Assembly: GCA_022340345.1 (NCBI GenBank)
Contig: JAJDOE010000041.1
Span: 1 to 45,031, forward strand
Source: Gammaproteobacteria bacterium
GTDB taxonomy: Bacteria; Pseudomonadota; Gammaproteobacteria; HyVt-429
Direction: 5' to 3'
DNA length: 45,031 nt
The notes beneath the pieces are model-generated. The model saw only the letters and a program-made list of their open reading frames with translations, had not been told where the DNA came from and did no database searches. Both the position numbers and the translations under genes were made by a program. This document shows, piece by piece, positions 1 through 7,967 of the stretch (positions are counted from its first letter, which is position 1; each line of letters opens with the position of its first letter).

Positions 1-219
1 ATCGTGCCGATCATGCTCTACGACGCACGCCGGGCCCAGCAGATGGCGGCGGCGCTGCTGGAGGAGGGCGTGTACGTGGTGGGCTTCTCGTTCCCGGTGG
101 TGCCCCGGGACCAGGCCCGCATCCGGGTGCAGTTATCGGCGGCCCATGAGCGCAAGGATCTGGAACGGGCGGTGGAGGCGTTTGCAAGGGTCGGCAGGAA
201 GCTTGGCGTGTTGAAATGA
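1..219 (+). CDS. kbl: 2-amino-3-ketobutyrate CoA ligase (glycine C-acetyltransferase), C-terminal end
   Basis: Partial gene: the reading frame is open from base 1 and only the last 72 codons are present. The enzyme is a PLP-dependent alpha-oxoamine synthase that uses CoA to split 2-amino-3-ketobutyrate into glycine and acetyl-CoA, the second step of threonine breakdown. The visible part is the small C-terminal domain with the family's characteristic run [18 protein letters not shown] followed by LSAAH, as in Kbl. The PLP lysine lies outside the window. The stop codon overlaps the ATG of ttcA by 4 nt (ATGA), so the two are probably translated from one message. A related oxoamine synthase such as BioF is possible, but these C-terminal motifs fit Kbl best. 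Confidence 0.88.
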   Translation: MVPIMLYDARRAQQMAAALLEEGVYVVGFSFPVVPRDQARIRVQLSAAHERKDLERAVEAFARVGRKLGVLK

Positions 220-1049
220 GCACGGACCGTAAATCCACCAACTTCAAACGCCTGGAACGTCGCCTGGAACGCCAGGTGGGCCAGGCCATCGCCGAGTACG
301 ACATGATCGGCGAGGGCGAACGGGTGATGGTCTGCCTGTCCGGGGGCAAGGACTCCTACACCCTGCTGTCGGTGCTGCTGGCGCTGAAGGCGCGGGCGCC
401 GGTGGACTTCGAGCTGGTGGCCATGAACCTGGACCAGAAGCAGCCGGGCTTTCCCCAGGACGTATTACCGAAATACCTGGCGTCGTTAGGCGTGGAATAC
501 CACATCGTGGAGGAGGACACCTACTCCATCGTGCGCGACAAGATCCCCGCCGGGCGCACCACCTGCTCGCTGTGCTCGCGGCTGCGCCGGGGCATCACCT
601 ACCGGGTGGCTGGCGAGCTGGGGGCGACCCGCATCGCGCTGGGACACCACCGGGACGACATCGTCGAGACCTTCTTTCTCAACCTGTTCTTCGGCGGCAC
701 CCTCAAGGCCATGCCGCCCAAGCTGCGCAGCGACGACGGCCGGCACGTGGTGATCCGCCCGCTGGCCTTCTGTGCCGAGGCGGACATCGCCCGCTACGCC
801 CGGGCCCGGGCGTACCCGATCATTCCCTGCAACTTGTGCGGCTCCCAGGAGAACCTGCAGCGAAAACAGATCAAGGCAATGCTGGCGGGCTGGGAAACCG
901 ACTACCCGGGACGCACCGCGAGCATCTTCCGCGCGCTGCAGAACATCGCACCCTCCCAGTTGCTGGACCCGGCGCTGTTCGATTTCGCGCTGCCGGCGGA
1001 TTTTCGGGCGGTTTTGGGGTCGCTGGAAAAAACCGAATCTATTCAGTAA
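216..1049 (+). CDS. ttcA: tRNA 2-thiocytidine(32) synthetase TtcA
   Basis: Cytosolic iron-sulfur enzyme that adenylates and thiolates C32 of several tRNAs. The 277-residue protein has the PP-loop ATP-binding motif SGGKDS at residues 42-47, the CxxC pair Cys117/Cys120 and a third cysteine at 205 (PCNLCG). These correspond to the three [4Fe-4S] ligands known in the family. The stretch [19 protein letters not shown] near residues 143-161 is diagnostic for TtcA rather than TilS or ThiI. Length is normal for TtcA, allowing for a short C-terminus. The start is the ATG in the ATGA overlap with kbl; no other in-frame start is better placed. Confidence 0.95.
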   Translation: MSTDRKSTNFKRLERRLERQVGQAIAEYDMIGEGERVMVCLSGGKDSYTLLSVLLALKARAPVDFELVAMNLDQKQPGFPQDVLPKYLASLGVEYHIVEEDTYSIVRDKIPAGRTTCSLCSRLRRGITYRVAGELGATRIALGHHRDDIVETFFLNLFFGGTLKAMPPKLRSDDGRHVVIRPLAFCAEADIARYARARAYPIIPCNLCGSQENLQRKQIKAMLAGWETDYPGRTASIFRALQNIAPSQLLDPALFDFALPADFRAVLGSLEKTESIQ

Positions 1050-1112
1050 GTTACAGGGCTTGGCACGGTTTTGCTAGCTGCATTCCTGGCCCCGTGATAT
1101 CCTGAGACCTCG

Positions 1113-1313
1113 ATGTCAGAAGACGAAACGATACAGCAGCGGCTGGAACAGTTGCACACCGAGCATCGGGACCTCGACGACGTCATCGCCCGCCTCGCGG
1201 ACGACAACACGTCGGACGAACTACAGGTCAAGCGCCTGAAAAAGCGCAAATTGCAGATCAAAGATACGATCACCCGGCTGGAAAACCAGCTGGTGCCCGA
1301 CCTCAACGCCTGA
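1113..1313 (+). CDS. YdcH/DUF465 family small coiled-coil protein
   Basis: A 66-residue, highly charged protein that is almost entirely predicted helix. It has the family pattern of an N-terminal heptad region (QQRLEQLHTEHRDLDDVIA) and the conserved basic stretch LKKRKLQIKDTI near residues 43-54. Members are small cytosolic proteins of unknown function, common in proteobacteria. It sits alone between ttcA and a secreted DsrE-like gene, 63 bp after ttcA. Start ATG at 1113; no strong Shine-Dalgarno is visible, so the start rests on the family length. The function is not known. Confidence 0.85.
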   Translation: MSEDETIQQRLEQLHTEHRDLDDVIARLADDNTSDELQVKRLKKRKLQIKDTITRLENQLVPDLNA

Positions 1314-1459
1314 TCCACGCTAACCCCGGCCAGCGGAAGGCCGCAAACAACCCGCAAGAGGTTGGCAGGGGGGTTCGTGTACCGCGTTTTCGTGACCGGC
1401 CCGCTACCGGCCCGGCTTTCTGAATCCATCCTCCCGCTGCCCGCGAGGCGTATTCCGTC

Positions 1460-1939
1460 ATGAAATTCCTTCCGGCCGCCGCGTTCGTACTGATTGCCTT
1501 CAGCGCGCCCCTTTGTGCCGACACCAGCCGGGAAATCGATGCGCTGCTGAAGCGGGATAGCGCCCCGGCCGGGGTGCTGTTCGAGATCGTTTCCGGAGAT
1601 CGCGGTTACCTGGCCGAGGCCCTGCCGCGGGTGATCCGCTATTCCGACGCCTTGCGCAAGCGTTTCCCGGATCTGCCCATCGCGGTGGTCAGCCACGGTT
1701 ACGAGCAGTTCGCGCTGACCACCGAACACAGCAAGGACAACGCCGCCGCCCACGAGAGCGCAAAGGTTTTGAGCCTGACCCGGGACATCCCGGTGCACGT
1801 GTGCGCCGCCTTTGCCGCTACGCACAACGTGGACGCGAGCGAGTTTCCCGAGTACGTGGACGTGGTATCCCAGGGACCGACCCAGGTCCAGACCTACGTG
1901 GAGTTCGGCTATGAACATATCGTGCTGGATCTGTTCTAG
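1460..1939 (+). CDS. Exported DsrE/DsrF-like sulfur-relay family protein
   Basis: A 159-residue protein with a clear Sec signal peptide (MKFLPAAAFVLIAFSAPLCA, residues 1-20) followed by a DsrE-like alpha/beta domain. Landmarks are VLFEIVSGD near 39-47, IAVVSHG near 74-80 and the single mature cysteine at 115 (VHVCAAFA), the position where related DsrE-type proteins keep their conserved cysteine. The end of the fold, VDVVSQGPTQVQTYVEFGY, is also typical. Cytosolic DsrE/TusD proteins carry persulfide sulfur; for the exported subfamily the role is unclear, so sulfur handling in the periplasm is only inference. The 3' end overlaps the likely start of the FecR-domain gene. Confidence 0.8.
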   Translation: MKFLPAAAFVLIAFSAPLCADTSREIDALLKRDSAPAGVLFEIVSGDRGYLAEALPRVIRYSDALRKRFPDLPIAVVSHGYEQFALTTEHSKDNAAAHESAKVLSLTRDIPVHVCAAFAATHNVDASEFPEYVDVVSQGPTQVQTYVEFGYEHIVLDLF

Positions 1940-2576
1940 CGGCGGTTTGCGCCGTGTGCTGGCGGCCGGGCTCTGGACCGTCGCCGCCATGAGCGCGCCG
2001 GTTTCCGCCGCCGAGAGCATCGGCACGGTGCGGTATGCGGACGGCGTTGCCAGCGTGGAAGCGGCGGACCGTTCCGGGGACCTGGTAAAAGGCAGTCCGC
2101 TGTACGTGGGTGATCTCATCCGCACCGGCGCCGGGGCGCGGCTGGGACTGGAGCTCAGCGACGGCTCGGTGATTCGCCTGGGCGCGGACACCGAGTTCCG
2201 GGTCCAGGACTACCGCTACGTCGCCGATCCCGCCGGTGGCTACGCGGTGTTCGCGCTGGCCCGGGGCGCGTTCCGCGCCCTGACCGGGGTGCTGGGCAAG
2301 CTGGACCAGCCGGCGTTCCGGGTGAATACCCCGGTGGCTGCGGTGGGCGTGCGCGGTACCGAGTTCTGGGGCGGCTTCCATTTTTCCAGGGCCCTGGACG
2401 TAGCGGTGCTTGCGGGCAAGGGCGTGTGGGTGGAAAACCCCGCCGGGCGGGTGGAGATCAGCGGCGCCGGGTTCGGCACCACCGTGCGGGACGGGAACAC
2501 GCCTCCCAGCGAACCGAAGGCCTGGCCGGCGGAAAAGCTTGGCGCGGCGGCCAAGGCGACGGCGCGGAAGAACTAG
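1911..2576 (+). CDS. FecR-domain periplasmic protein
   Basis: A FecR-type beta-rich protein. The domain starts near residue 40 with SIGTVRYADGVASVE and includes LYVGDLIRTG, LELSDGSVIRLGADTEF and FRVNTPVAAVGVRGTEFWG, the last being the hallmark FecR motif. A hydrophobic segment ending APVSAA acts as a signal peptide, so the protein should be periplasmic. The start is uncertain. ATG 1911 lies inside the dsrE-like gene and has a GGAG 7 nt upstream; TTG 1947 would give a neater signal peptide (RRVLAAGLWTVAAM...). No sigma factor or TonB receptor lies nearby, so this is a stand-alone FecR protein rather than an iron-siderophore anti-sigma factor. Confidence 0.8.
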   Translation: MNISCWICSSGGLRRVLAAGLWTVAAMSAPVSAAESIGTVRYADGVASVEAADRSGDLVKGSPLYVGDLIRTGAGARLGLELSDGSVIRLGADTEFRVQDYRYVADPAGGYAVFALARGAFRALTGVLGKLDQPAFRVNTPVAAVGVRGTEFWGGFHFSRALDVAVLAGKGVWVENPAGRVEISGAGFGTTVRDGNTPPSEPKAWPAEKLGAAAKATARKN

Positions 2577-2588
2577 GGAAGTCTTTTT

Positions 2589-2724
2589 CTTGTATGAAAT
2601 TGTCCGCGCAGGCACGCGCGAATAATTGAGGTCAGAAAAGGACGGTTTAGGTGACAGCCTTTGCTTGTATGAAATTGTCCGCGCAGGCACGCGCGAACAA
2701 TTGAGGTCAGAAAAGGACGGTTTA
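2589..2724 (+). repeat. Two-copy 61-bp direct repeat with internal hairpin (75-bp period)
   Basis: Bases 2589-2649 and 2664-2724 are identical except for one base (T at 2623 versus C at 2698), with a period of exactly 75. Each unit carries an imperfect inverted repeat running from AATTGT to ACAATT (AATAATT side in copy 1) around CCGCGC/GCGCG. The single difference changes a G-C pair to G-U, so the hairpin survives in both copies. Each unit also ends in CAGAAAAGGAC, which can pair with GTCTTTTTCT before copy 1 or GTCCTTTTCTG after copy 2. The repeat lies between the convergent fecR-like gene and prfC. Confidence 0.85.
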
Positions 2725-2742
2725 TATGGAAGTCCTTTTCTG
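2708..2742. terminator. Perfect 11-bp stem-loop between convergent genes
   Basis: CAGAAAAGGAC at 2708-2718 and GTCCTTTTCTG at 2732-2742 form a perfect 11-bp stem with a 13-nt loop, 4 bp before the stop codon of prfC on the other strand. The position suits a terminator for the convergent FecR-domain and prfC transcripts. There is no clean T-tract on either side, so intrinsic termination is not assured. Confidence 0.45.
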
Positions 2743-2745
2743 GGT

Positions 2746-4317
2746 TTAATGTTCCCGTGTCGCGTGGAAGCGGATGTCCGGCCAGCGTTCGATGGCCAGG
2801 TCCAGGTTGACCCGGGTCGGCGCCAGGTAGGTGAGGGTGCCGGCGCTGTCCAGGGCCAGGTTGTCGCGGGCCTTGTTGCGGAATTCCTCCAGCCGGCGCT
2901 CGTCCGGGCAGTCCACCCAGCGCGCCGCGGTGACGTTCACGGATTCGTAGCCGGCCTCCACGCCGTATTCGTCCTGCAGGCGGAATGCCACCACGTCGAA
3001 CTGCAGCATGCCCACCGCGCCGAGGATGGTCTCGTTGCGTTCCAGCGGGCGGAACACCTGGGCGGCGCCTTCCTCGCTGAGTTCATCCAGCCCCTTGTGC
3101 AGGGCCTTCATGCGCATGGGGTCGCGGAGTACCACGCGGCGGAACAGCTCCGGGGCAAAATTCGGGATGCCGGTGAACTTGAGGTCTTCGCCTTCGGAGA
3201 AGGCGTCGCCGATCTGGATGTTACGTCCGTACAGCCCGATGATGTCGCCGGCCACCGCGTCTTCCACGTTCTCCCGGTCCTGGGCGAGGAAGGTGATGGC
3301 GTTGGCGAATTGCACGGTCTTGCCGCGGCGCACGTGGAACAGTTTCTTGTTGCGTTCGTAGCGCCCGGAGACCACGCGCAGAAACGCGATGCGATCGCGA
3401 TGCTTGGGGTCCATGTTGGCCTGGATCTTGAACACGAAGCCGCTGAAGGGCGGTTCGTCCGGCGCCACCGGGCGCTGCTGGGCCGGGGCCGGGCGCGGGT
3501 AGGGGGCATGGGTGACGAAGCTGTCCAGCAGCTCGCGGATACCGAAGTTGTTGATCGCCGAGCCGAAAAACACCGGGGTCAGTTCCCCCGCCAGGTAGGC
3601 GGTGGCGTCGAACTCGTGGCTGGCGCCGCGTACCAGGTTCACGGTCTCGCGCAGCTCGTCCGCCTGGTCGCCGAGCACCTCGGAAAGCCGCGGGTTGTCC
3701 AGTCCCTGGATCATCTCCCCCTGCTGCACCTTGCCGCCGTGGGTGGGGCTGAACAGGTATAGCTGGTCTTCCACCAGGTGATACACGCCACGGAAGCGCT
3801 TGCCGCTGCCGATGGGCCAGGTGACCGGCGCGCAGCGGATATCCAGGACGGTCTCGATCTCGTCCAGCAGTTCCAGCGGGTCGCGGCATTCCCGGTCCAG
3901 CTTGTTGACGAAGGTCATGATCGGCGTATCCCGAAGCCGGCAAACCTCCATCAGCTTGATGGTGCGTGGCTCCACGCCCTTGGCGCCGTCGATCACCATC
4001 AGCGCCGAGTCCACCGCGCTTAAGGTCCGGTAGGTGTCTTCGGAAAAGTCCTCGTGGCCCGGTGTGTCCAGCAGGTTGACGGTGCGCCCGCGGTAGGGGA
4101 ACTGCATTACCGAGGAGGTCACCGAGATGCCGCGCTGCTTTTCCAGCTCCATCCAGTCCGAGGTGGCGTGACGGCTCGCCTTGCGGCCCTTGACGGTACC
4201 GGCGAGCTGGATCGCGCCACCGAACAGCAACAGCTTTTCGGTGAGCGTGGTCTTGCCGGCATCCGGGTGCGAGATGATCGCGAAGGTGCGGCGCTGGGTG
4301 TAATCAGTGTTGGACAT
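2746..4317 (-). CDS. prfC: Peptide chain release factor 3 (RF3)
   Basis: Translational GTPase of 523 residues that recycles RF1 and RF2 from the ribosome after peptide release. G1 is SHPDAGKTT at residues 16-24, G3 is DTPGHED at 84-90 and G4 is NKLD at 138-141. The segment [20 protein letters not shown] is characteristic of RF3 rather than EF-G, and the length matches RF3. It is transcribed alone on the minus strand. A TATAAT hexamer lies 38 nt before the ATG. The gene is bracketed by repeats: a 75-bp-period tandem repeat at its 3' end and a MITE-like element just upstream of its promoter. Confidence 0.96.
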   Translation of the reverse strand: MSNTDYTQRRTFAIISHPDAGKTTLTEKLLLFGGAIQLAGTVKGRKASRHATSDWMELEKQRGISVTSSVMQFPYRGRTVNLLDTPGHEDFSEDTYRTLSAVDSALMVIDGAKGVEPRTIKLMEVCRLRDTPIMTFVNKLDRECRDPLELLDEIETVLDIRCAPVTWPIGSGKRFRGVYHLVEDQLYLFSPTHGGKVQQGEMIQGLDNPRLSEVLGDQADELRETVNLVRGASHEFDATAYLAGELTPVFFGSAINNFGIRELLDSFVTHAPYPRPAPAQQRPVAPDEPPFSGFVFKIQANMDPKHRDRIAFLRVVSGRYERNKKLFHVRRGKTVQFANAITFLAQDRENVEDAVAGDIIGLYGRNIQIGDAFSEGEDLKFTGIPNFAPELFRRVVLRDPMRMKALHKGLDELSEEGAAQVFRPLERNETILGAVGMLQFDVVAFRLQDEYGVEAGYESVNVTAARWVDCPDERRLEEFRNKARDNLALDSAGTLTYLAPTRVNLDLAIERWPDIRFHATREH

Positions 4318-4355
4318 CGGGGCGGCCGGAAAGGCCGGGCGGCCAAAGGCGCGGG

Positions 4356-4361
4356 ATTATA
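4356..4361 (-). promoter_or_regulatory. Probable -10 box of prfC
   Basis: On the minus strand the sequence reads TATAAT followed by CCCGCGCC. The same 14-mer, GGCGCGGGATTATA on the plus strand, recurs upstream of sohB at 9637-9650, which supports a shared promoter element with a GC-rich discriminator. No good -35 hexamer was found at 16-18 nt. The predicted leader is about 30 nt. Confidence 0.5.
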
Positions 4362-4390
4362 TATAAAGAACGGCGCCTTTGGGGGGTTGC

Positions 4391-4630
4391 GCGGAAAACC
4401 AGCTGTCATTCCGAACGCGCGCAGCGTGGAGGAATCTCCCGCGGACAACGCGCCGACCTTCGTTGCCGGAGGGACCCTGCGCTTCGTTTCGGGTCAGGTG
4501 TGGTCGCTGGCCAAGGCTGCGCGACGTTGTAAAACGCTCCGTCCCTTCGGGACGTTCGGGATGACAGGCCTGTGGCGGGCGCGCGAAAAACCAGCTGTCA
4601 TTCCGAACGCGCGCAGCGCGGAGGGATCTC
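4391..4630. repeat. MITE-like repeat with inverted ends plus a second partial copy
   Basis: This fills the 329-bp gene-free stretch between prfC and the M20 gene. TGTCATTCCGAAC at 4404-4416 and GTTCGGGATGACA at 4554-4566 are inverted repeats with one mismatch and bound an element of about 163 bp. The left end recurs as a direct repeat: bases 4391-4439 closely match 4581-4630, including AACCAGCTGTCATTCCGAAC and GCGCGCAGCG. The second copy stops about 16 bp before the end of the M20 gene. There is no coding capacity or transposase. The TCATTCCGAACGC...GGAATCTCC core resembles dispersed repeats often seen in environmental genomes; that resemblance is from memory. Confidence 0.75.
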
Positions 4631-4646
4631 CTGGGTCTCGGGTCGC

Positions 4647-5948
4647 TTAGGGCTTGCCGAGCAGCTCCAGCACCGCCTGGCTCATGGCGCGCACCCCGGT
4701 GCGCAGGGTCTGTTCCGGCTCCGGGTAGAACCCGGCGGAATGCAGCGAGGGTGGCTTGCCGCCGTCCCTGGTGTAGCGCGCCAGGCGCTCGGCGTCCACC
4801 GCCCCCAGCCAGAAGTAGAAGGCCGGCACGCCATCGCGGCCGAATTGACTGAAGTCCTCGCCGCCCATGACCGGATCGGCCTTGAGCACGTTGTCCGCTC
4901 CGAGTTCCTTTTTCAGCACCACCGCCAGGCGCTCCGCCAGCGCCGGATCGTTGTACACCGCCGGGGTCGATTCGGACACGGTGACCTCCGGTTCCGGGGC
5001 CCGGGCGCTGGCCGCGCTGGCCTTTGCCTTGCGTTCGATGGCCGCCAGCAGGTGCGCGCGGACCTCGTCGCTGTAGCTGCGCACCGTGAGTTGCAGCCGG
5101 CACTCGTCGCTGATGATGTTGTGCTTGGTGCCGCAGTGCATAGAACCCACGGTGATCACCGCCGGCGCGGTGGGCTCGATCTCGCGGCTGATGATGGTCT
5201 GCAGGTCCATCACCAGGCGCGAGGCCTGTACCACCGGATCAATGGTTACGTGGGGCCAGGCCCCGTGGCCACCCTTGCCCCGCACCCGTATATCAACACT
5301 ATCCACGTTGGCGAACAGGTAACCCGGCCCGATGCGCAGCTTGCCGGTCTCCAGCCCCGCGTTGACATGCAGGCCGAGGGCGAAGTCCGGTTTCGGGAAG
5401 CGGGTGAACAGGCCGTCGTCGAGCATGGCGCGGGCGCCGGCGCCGCGTTCTTCCGCCGGTTGCGCCACCAGCATCAGGGTGCCGCGCCACTGGTCTTTGC
5501 GCGCCGCCAGGTAGCGGGCTACGCCGAGCAGGTTGGTCATGTGGATGTCGTGGCCGCAGGCATGGGTGACCGGTACGCTGGTGCCGTCCGGATTCAGGGC
5601 GGTGACCCTGGATGCGTAGTCCAGACCGGTTGTCTCCTTGACCGGCAAGGCGTCCATATCGCCGCGCACCATCACCGTGGGCCCGTCGCCGTTGCGCAGT
5701 AAGCCCACGACCCCGTAGCCACCGATGCCGGTATGCACCTCCGCGCCCAGGGCCTTCCAGTCCGCCGCCAGCAGCGCCGCGGATTTTTCTTCGTGGAAGG
5801 AAAGCTCCGGGTTCTGGTGGAAATGGCGGTACTCCTTCAGCAACTCCGGCAGGGCGGTGTCCAGCCATGCGGACGGGGAGTCGGCGGCGGCGATGCCAGC
5901 CTGCAGCAGCAGCGCGAGGGCCGCCAGGATACGGGGTGCGTTCATCAT
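4647..5948 (-). CDS. Exported M20 family metallo-amidohydrolase (M20D type)
   Basis: A 433-residue zinc or manganese amidohydrolase, probably hydrolysing N-acyl or peptide amide bonds in the periplasm. A signal peptide spans about residues 1-22 (MMNAPRILAALALLLQAGIA). Metal-site motifs are THACGHDIH (Cys131, His133), QPAEE (Glu166/167) and LHV (His194); the dimerisation domain begins around HGAWPHVTIDP and the domain closes with VMGGEDFSQFG. These are the M20D (hippurate or indoleacetyl-amino-acid hydrolase-like) signatures, but the substrate cannot be told. The ATG overlaps the stop of the retropepsin gene by one base (TAATG), preceded by GGAGG at good spacing, so the two are co-translated. 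Confidence 0.9.
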   Translation of the reverse strand: MMNAPRILAALALLLQAGIAAADSPSAWLDTALPELLKEYRHFHQNPELSFHEEKSAALLAADWKALGAEVHTGIGGYGVVGLLRNGDGPTVMVRGDMDALPVKETTGLDYASRVTALNPDGTSVPVTHACGHDIHMTNLLGVARYLAARKDQWRGTLMLVAQPAEERGAGARAMLDDGLFTRFPKPDFALGLHVNAGLETGKLRIGPGYLFANVDSVDIRVRGKGGHGAWPHVTIDPVVQASRLVMDLQTIISREIEPTAPAVITVGSMHCGTKHNIISDECRLQLTVRSYSDEVRAHLLAAIERKAKASAASARAPEPEVTVSESTPAVYNDPALAERLAVVLKKELGADNVLKADPVMGGEDFSQFGRDGVPAFYFWLGAVDAERLARYTRDGGKPPSLHSAGFYPEPEQTLRTGVRAMSQAVLELLGKP

Positions 5949-6472
5949 TACTGTCCTCCCGGGAGAGTCTGGCGCAACGTCAATACGTCGCCGTTCTGCG
6001 AAAAATCCAGGTGCCGCAGCACCGACATGCCCAGCAGCACCTCGCCGCGCATGCGCGGGCTGATGGAGGCGCGCACGTTGTGCAGCTCGATTTCGCCGAT
6101 GCGCAGGGTCTCGATGCGGGTCGTAAAACCATCCGCAGGCCCGGCGGCGGTGCGGAACTGCACCCGCGCGCCGGGGCTCAGCTTCAGCTCGCGGGCCAGC
6201 TCGCCGGGTACCGCCACCGTGCTGGCCCCGGTATCCACCATGAAGGTGACGTACTGGTCGTTGATGTAGCCGTTCATCACGTAGTGGCCGTAGCGGTTGC
6301 GCTGCAGCCGTACCTCCACCGCGCCGCCGTCCTGGATTGACTGTACCTGGCCATTGGGGTTCTGCCAGCGGTCCAGGTAGCCCTGGAAAAACAGCGCCGC
6401 CAGGCCCAGCAGCACCAGCCACATGGCGTAGAGCATGAAGCGGCCCATCGGCCGCGAGAGGTCGTCGGGCAT
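5948..6472 (-). CDS. Membrane-anchored retropepsin-like aspartic protease
   Basis: A 174-residue single-domain clan AA protease. A transmembrane helix covers about residues 12-30, followed by a periplasmic domain with the catalytic DTGAS at 80-84 inside VTFMVDTGASTVAVP. The second conserved region, VLLGMSVLRHLDF, lies near the C-terminus. This is the architecture of the proteobacterial TIGR02281-type family, thought to act as dimers; the substrate is unknown. It leads a two-gene unit with the M20 amidohydrolase. A CATAAT hexamer ends 7 nt before the ATG on the minus strand, so the message may be leaderless. An upstream in-frame start would have to lie inside that promoter-like sequence. Confidence 0.85.
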   Translation of the reverse strand: MPDDLSRPMGRFMLYAMWLVLLGLAALFFQGYLDRWQNPNGQVQSIQDGGAVEVRLQRNRYGHYVMNGYINDQYVTFMVDTGASTVAVPGELARELKLSPGARVQFRTAAGPADGFTTRIETLRIGEIELHNVRASISPRMRGEVLLGMSVLRHLDFSQNGDVLTLRQTLPGGQ

Positions 6473-6479
6473 GGGCGCG

Positions 6480-6485
6480 ATTATG
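6480..6485 (-). promoter_or_regulatory. -10-like hexamer 7 nt before the retropepsin start
   Basis: The minus strand reads CATAAT, then CGCGCCC, then ATG. This spacing puts the predicted transcription start at or next to the A of the start codon. No Shine-Dalgarno is visible and the -35 region is poor. Confidence 0.4.
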
Positions 6486-6571
6486 CCACCGCGGGCCATG
6501 CCGCCGGGATTTCTGCTAGAGTTTCCGACGGTACCTGTCCATGTCCGCAACCCCAGCGCCAGCCTGATCCC

Positions 6572-7153
6572 GTGAAATTCTGCAGCGAATGTGCCTCGCC
6601 GGTCAGCCTCCGGGTTCCGGAAGGTGACAACCTGCCGCGCTTCATCTGCGATCGTTGCGGCACCGTCCACTACCAGAACCCCAACATGGTCGCTGGCTGC
6701 ATCGCCGAGTGGCAGGACCGGATCCTGTTGTGCAAGCGTTCCATCGAGCCGCGTTCCGGCCTGTGGACCCTGCCGGCGGGATTCATGGAGAACGGCGAGA
6801 CCACCGTGGAGGCGGCGGCGCGGGAGACGCGGGAGGAGGCCTGCGCCGAGGTCACCGACCTGAAGTTGTACGGCCTGTTCAACCTGCCGCACATCAACCA
6901 GGTGTACCTGATGTTCCGCGGGCAACTGGTGGACGGCAAGGCGGCGGCGGGGCCGGAGAGCGAGGAGGTGGGTCTGTATCGCCGCGAGGAAATCCCCTGG
7001 GAGCAACTGGCCTTCCCGGTGATTCGCGAGACCCTGGAACTGTATTACGACGACGATGCGCGTACCGATCACGTGGTCTACATCAGTGACCTGCGTCGCA
7101 CCGCGGACCGGCGGATCGAGATCCGGCGCCATTTGAAAAACGATGACCGCTAG
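6572..7153 (+). CDS. Zinc-ribbon Nudix hydrolase
   Basis: A 193-residue cytosolic protein. An N-terminal zinc ribbon uses Cys4/Cys7 and Cys26/Cys29. The Nudix box spans residues 70-92 and fits GX5EX7REXXEE, with cysteine where the usual glycine follows. Nudix enzymes cleave a nucleoside diphosphate linked to another group; zinc-ribbon members include NADH pyrophosphatases, but the shorter length argues against NudC and the substrate is open. GTG 6572 is the start because it is followed at once by the conserved KFCSEC. The gene is divergent from the retropepsin and its last 4 bases overlap the convergent HAD gene (CTAG). Confidence 0.88.
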   Translation: MKFCSECASPVSLRVPEGDNLPRFICDRCGTVHYQNPNMVAGCIAEWQDRILLCKRSIEPRSGLWTLPAGFMENGETTVEAAARETREEACAEVTDLKLYGLFNLPHINQVYLMFRGQLVDGKAAAGPESEEVGLYRREEIPWEQLAFPVIRETLELYYDDDARTDHVVYISDLRRTADRRIEIRRHLKNDDR

Positions 7154-7845
7154 CGGCTAGCGTCCAGCCAGTCCACCACCTCGGCGGTGGAAGCCACCGC
7201 GCCACGGATTACGTCCCGGTAGCGCTGTCGGCGTTCATCGGCGCGGGTGGTTGCCAGGAATCGTGTCATCAGCAGCGGGTGCAGCCCGTGTTCATGTGCC
7301 CCCACCAGTTCGTCGCTGCGCCCATCCCCCACGAACAGGCACTGCCCCGGGTCGCTGCCGGCCAGCTCGCAGGCCCGCTGGTAGATGGCGGATTCGGGCT
7401 TGGCGGCTCCGGCCTCCCAGCTGAACACCACGGCATCGAAACGTTCCGCCAGCGGCGACTCGGGCCAGGCGCTGACTTCATCGGTGGAGGCGTTGGATAC
7501 CAGCACCAGCCGTATCCCCCGCTCGCGCAGGGCATCCAGTCCGGCCAGCACGTCCGGCTCGATGCGGCGGAAGGCCCAGTCGAAGCGCCGCTGGCGCTCT
7601 TCGTGGGCCGCGCGCACGGTGCTCTCCGATACCCCGGGCACCAGTTCCCGCGCCAGGCGCCGCATGATCTCCAGGCCATCGCTGGGCTGGCGGATCTCGT
7701 GGTGTTCGCTGAAACACACCTCGTTCCACGCCGCCTGGGAGACCCCCAGGATCTCGGAGGTGGGCCGGGCCACGCTGCGCGGCGCGCTGCCCGCATCCAG
7801 CAGGGTGGAAAACAGGTCAAAAAAGACGCTGGTGATCACGCGCAC
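7150..7845 (-). CDS. HAD superfamily hydrolase
   Basis: A 231-residue haloacid-dehalogenase-like phosphatase. Motif I is FFDLFSTLLD with the nucleophile Asp10, although the usual second Asp of phosphatases (DxD) is Phe12. Motif II is VSNAS (Ser117), motif III Lys149 in AAKPES, and motif IV GDGRSDE with Asp174 and Asp178. The DxFST form of motif I is common in HAD proteins related to haloacid dehalogenases and YjjG-like nucleotidases. The substrate is unknown. It converges on the Nudix gene with both stop codons inside one CTAG. Confidence 0.85.
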   Translation of the reverse strand: MRVITSVFFDLFSTLLDAGSAPRSVARPTSEILGVSQAAWNEVCFSEHHEIRQPSDGLEIMRRLARELVPGVSESTVRAAHEERQRRFDWAFRRIEPDVLAGLDALRERGIRLVLVSNASTDEVSAWPESPLAERFDAVVFSWEAGAAKPESAIYQRACELAGSDPGQCLFVGDGRSDELVGAHEHGLHPLLMTRFLATTRADERRQRYRDVIRGAVASTAEVVDWLDASR

Positions 7846-7912
7846 GAAACCGGGGTTTTGCGGGGGCCCGCCGGGCCAGCGGATCGCCGGGCAAAAAAGC
7901 CGACGAAAGCCA

Positions 7913-7950
7913 CCCGGCGGGGGACCGGTGGCCCACCGGAACCCGCCGGG
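7913..7950. other. Long GC-rich inverted repeat ahead of the DUF2726-like gene
   Basis: CCCGGCGGG at 7913-7921 pairs with CCCGCCGGG at 7942-7950, and inside it CCGGTGG at 7925-7931 pairs with CCACCGG at 7933-7939. The result is a 16-bp interrupted stem with a one-base apex. It occupies the -35 region of the gene that starts at 7968 and lies in the intergenic region shared with the HAD gene. It could be a regulator site or a cruciform or RNA structure; no family was recognised. Confidence 0.55.
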
Positions 7951-7955
7951 AGGCC

Positions 7956-7961
7956 TAGAAT
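7956..7961 (+). promoter_or_regulatory. -10-like TAGAAT 6 nt before the DUF2726-like gene
   Basis: TAGAAT, then CATTGC, then ATG at 7968. With normal -10 to +1 spacing the A of the ATG would be the first transcribed base. There is no Shine-Dalgarno. The -35 position falls inside the inverted repeat and has no consensus hexamer. Confidence 0.4.
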
Positions 7962-7967
7962 CATTGC

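Noticed and set aside
2589..2724. CRISPR array
   Set aside because: Only two units with a 14-bp interval, a 61-bp repeat length and no cas gene.
2626..3762. Long plus-strand open frame opposite prfC
   Set aside because: It lies antisense to the unmistakable RF3 gene and has no recognisable domain, as expected for a shadow frame in GC-rich DNA.
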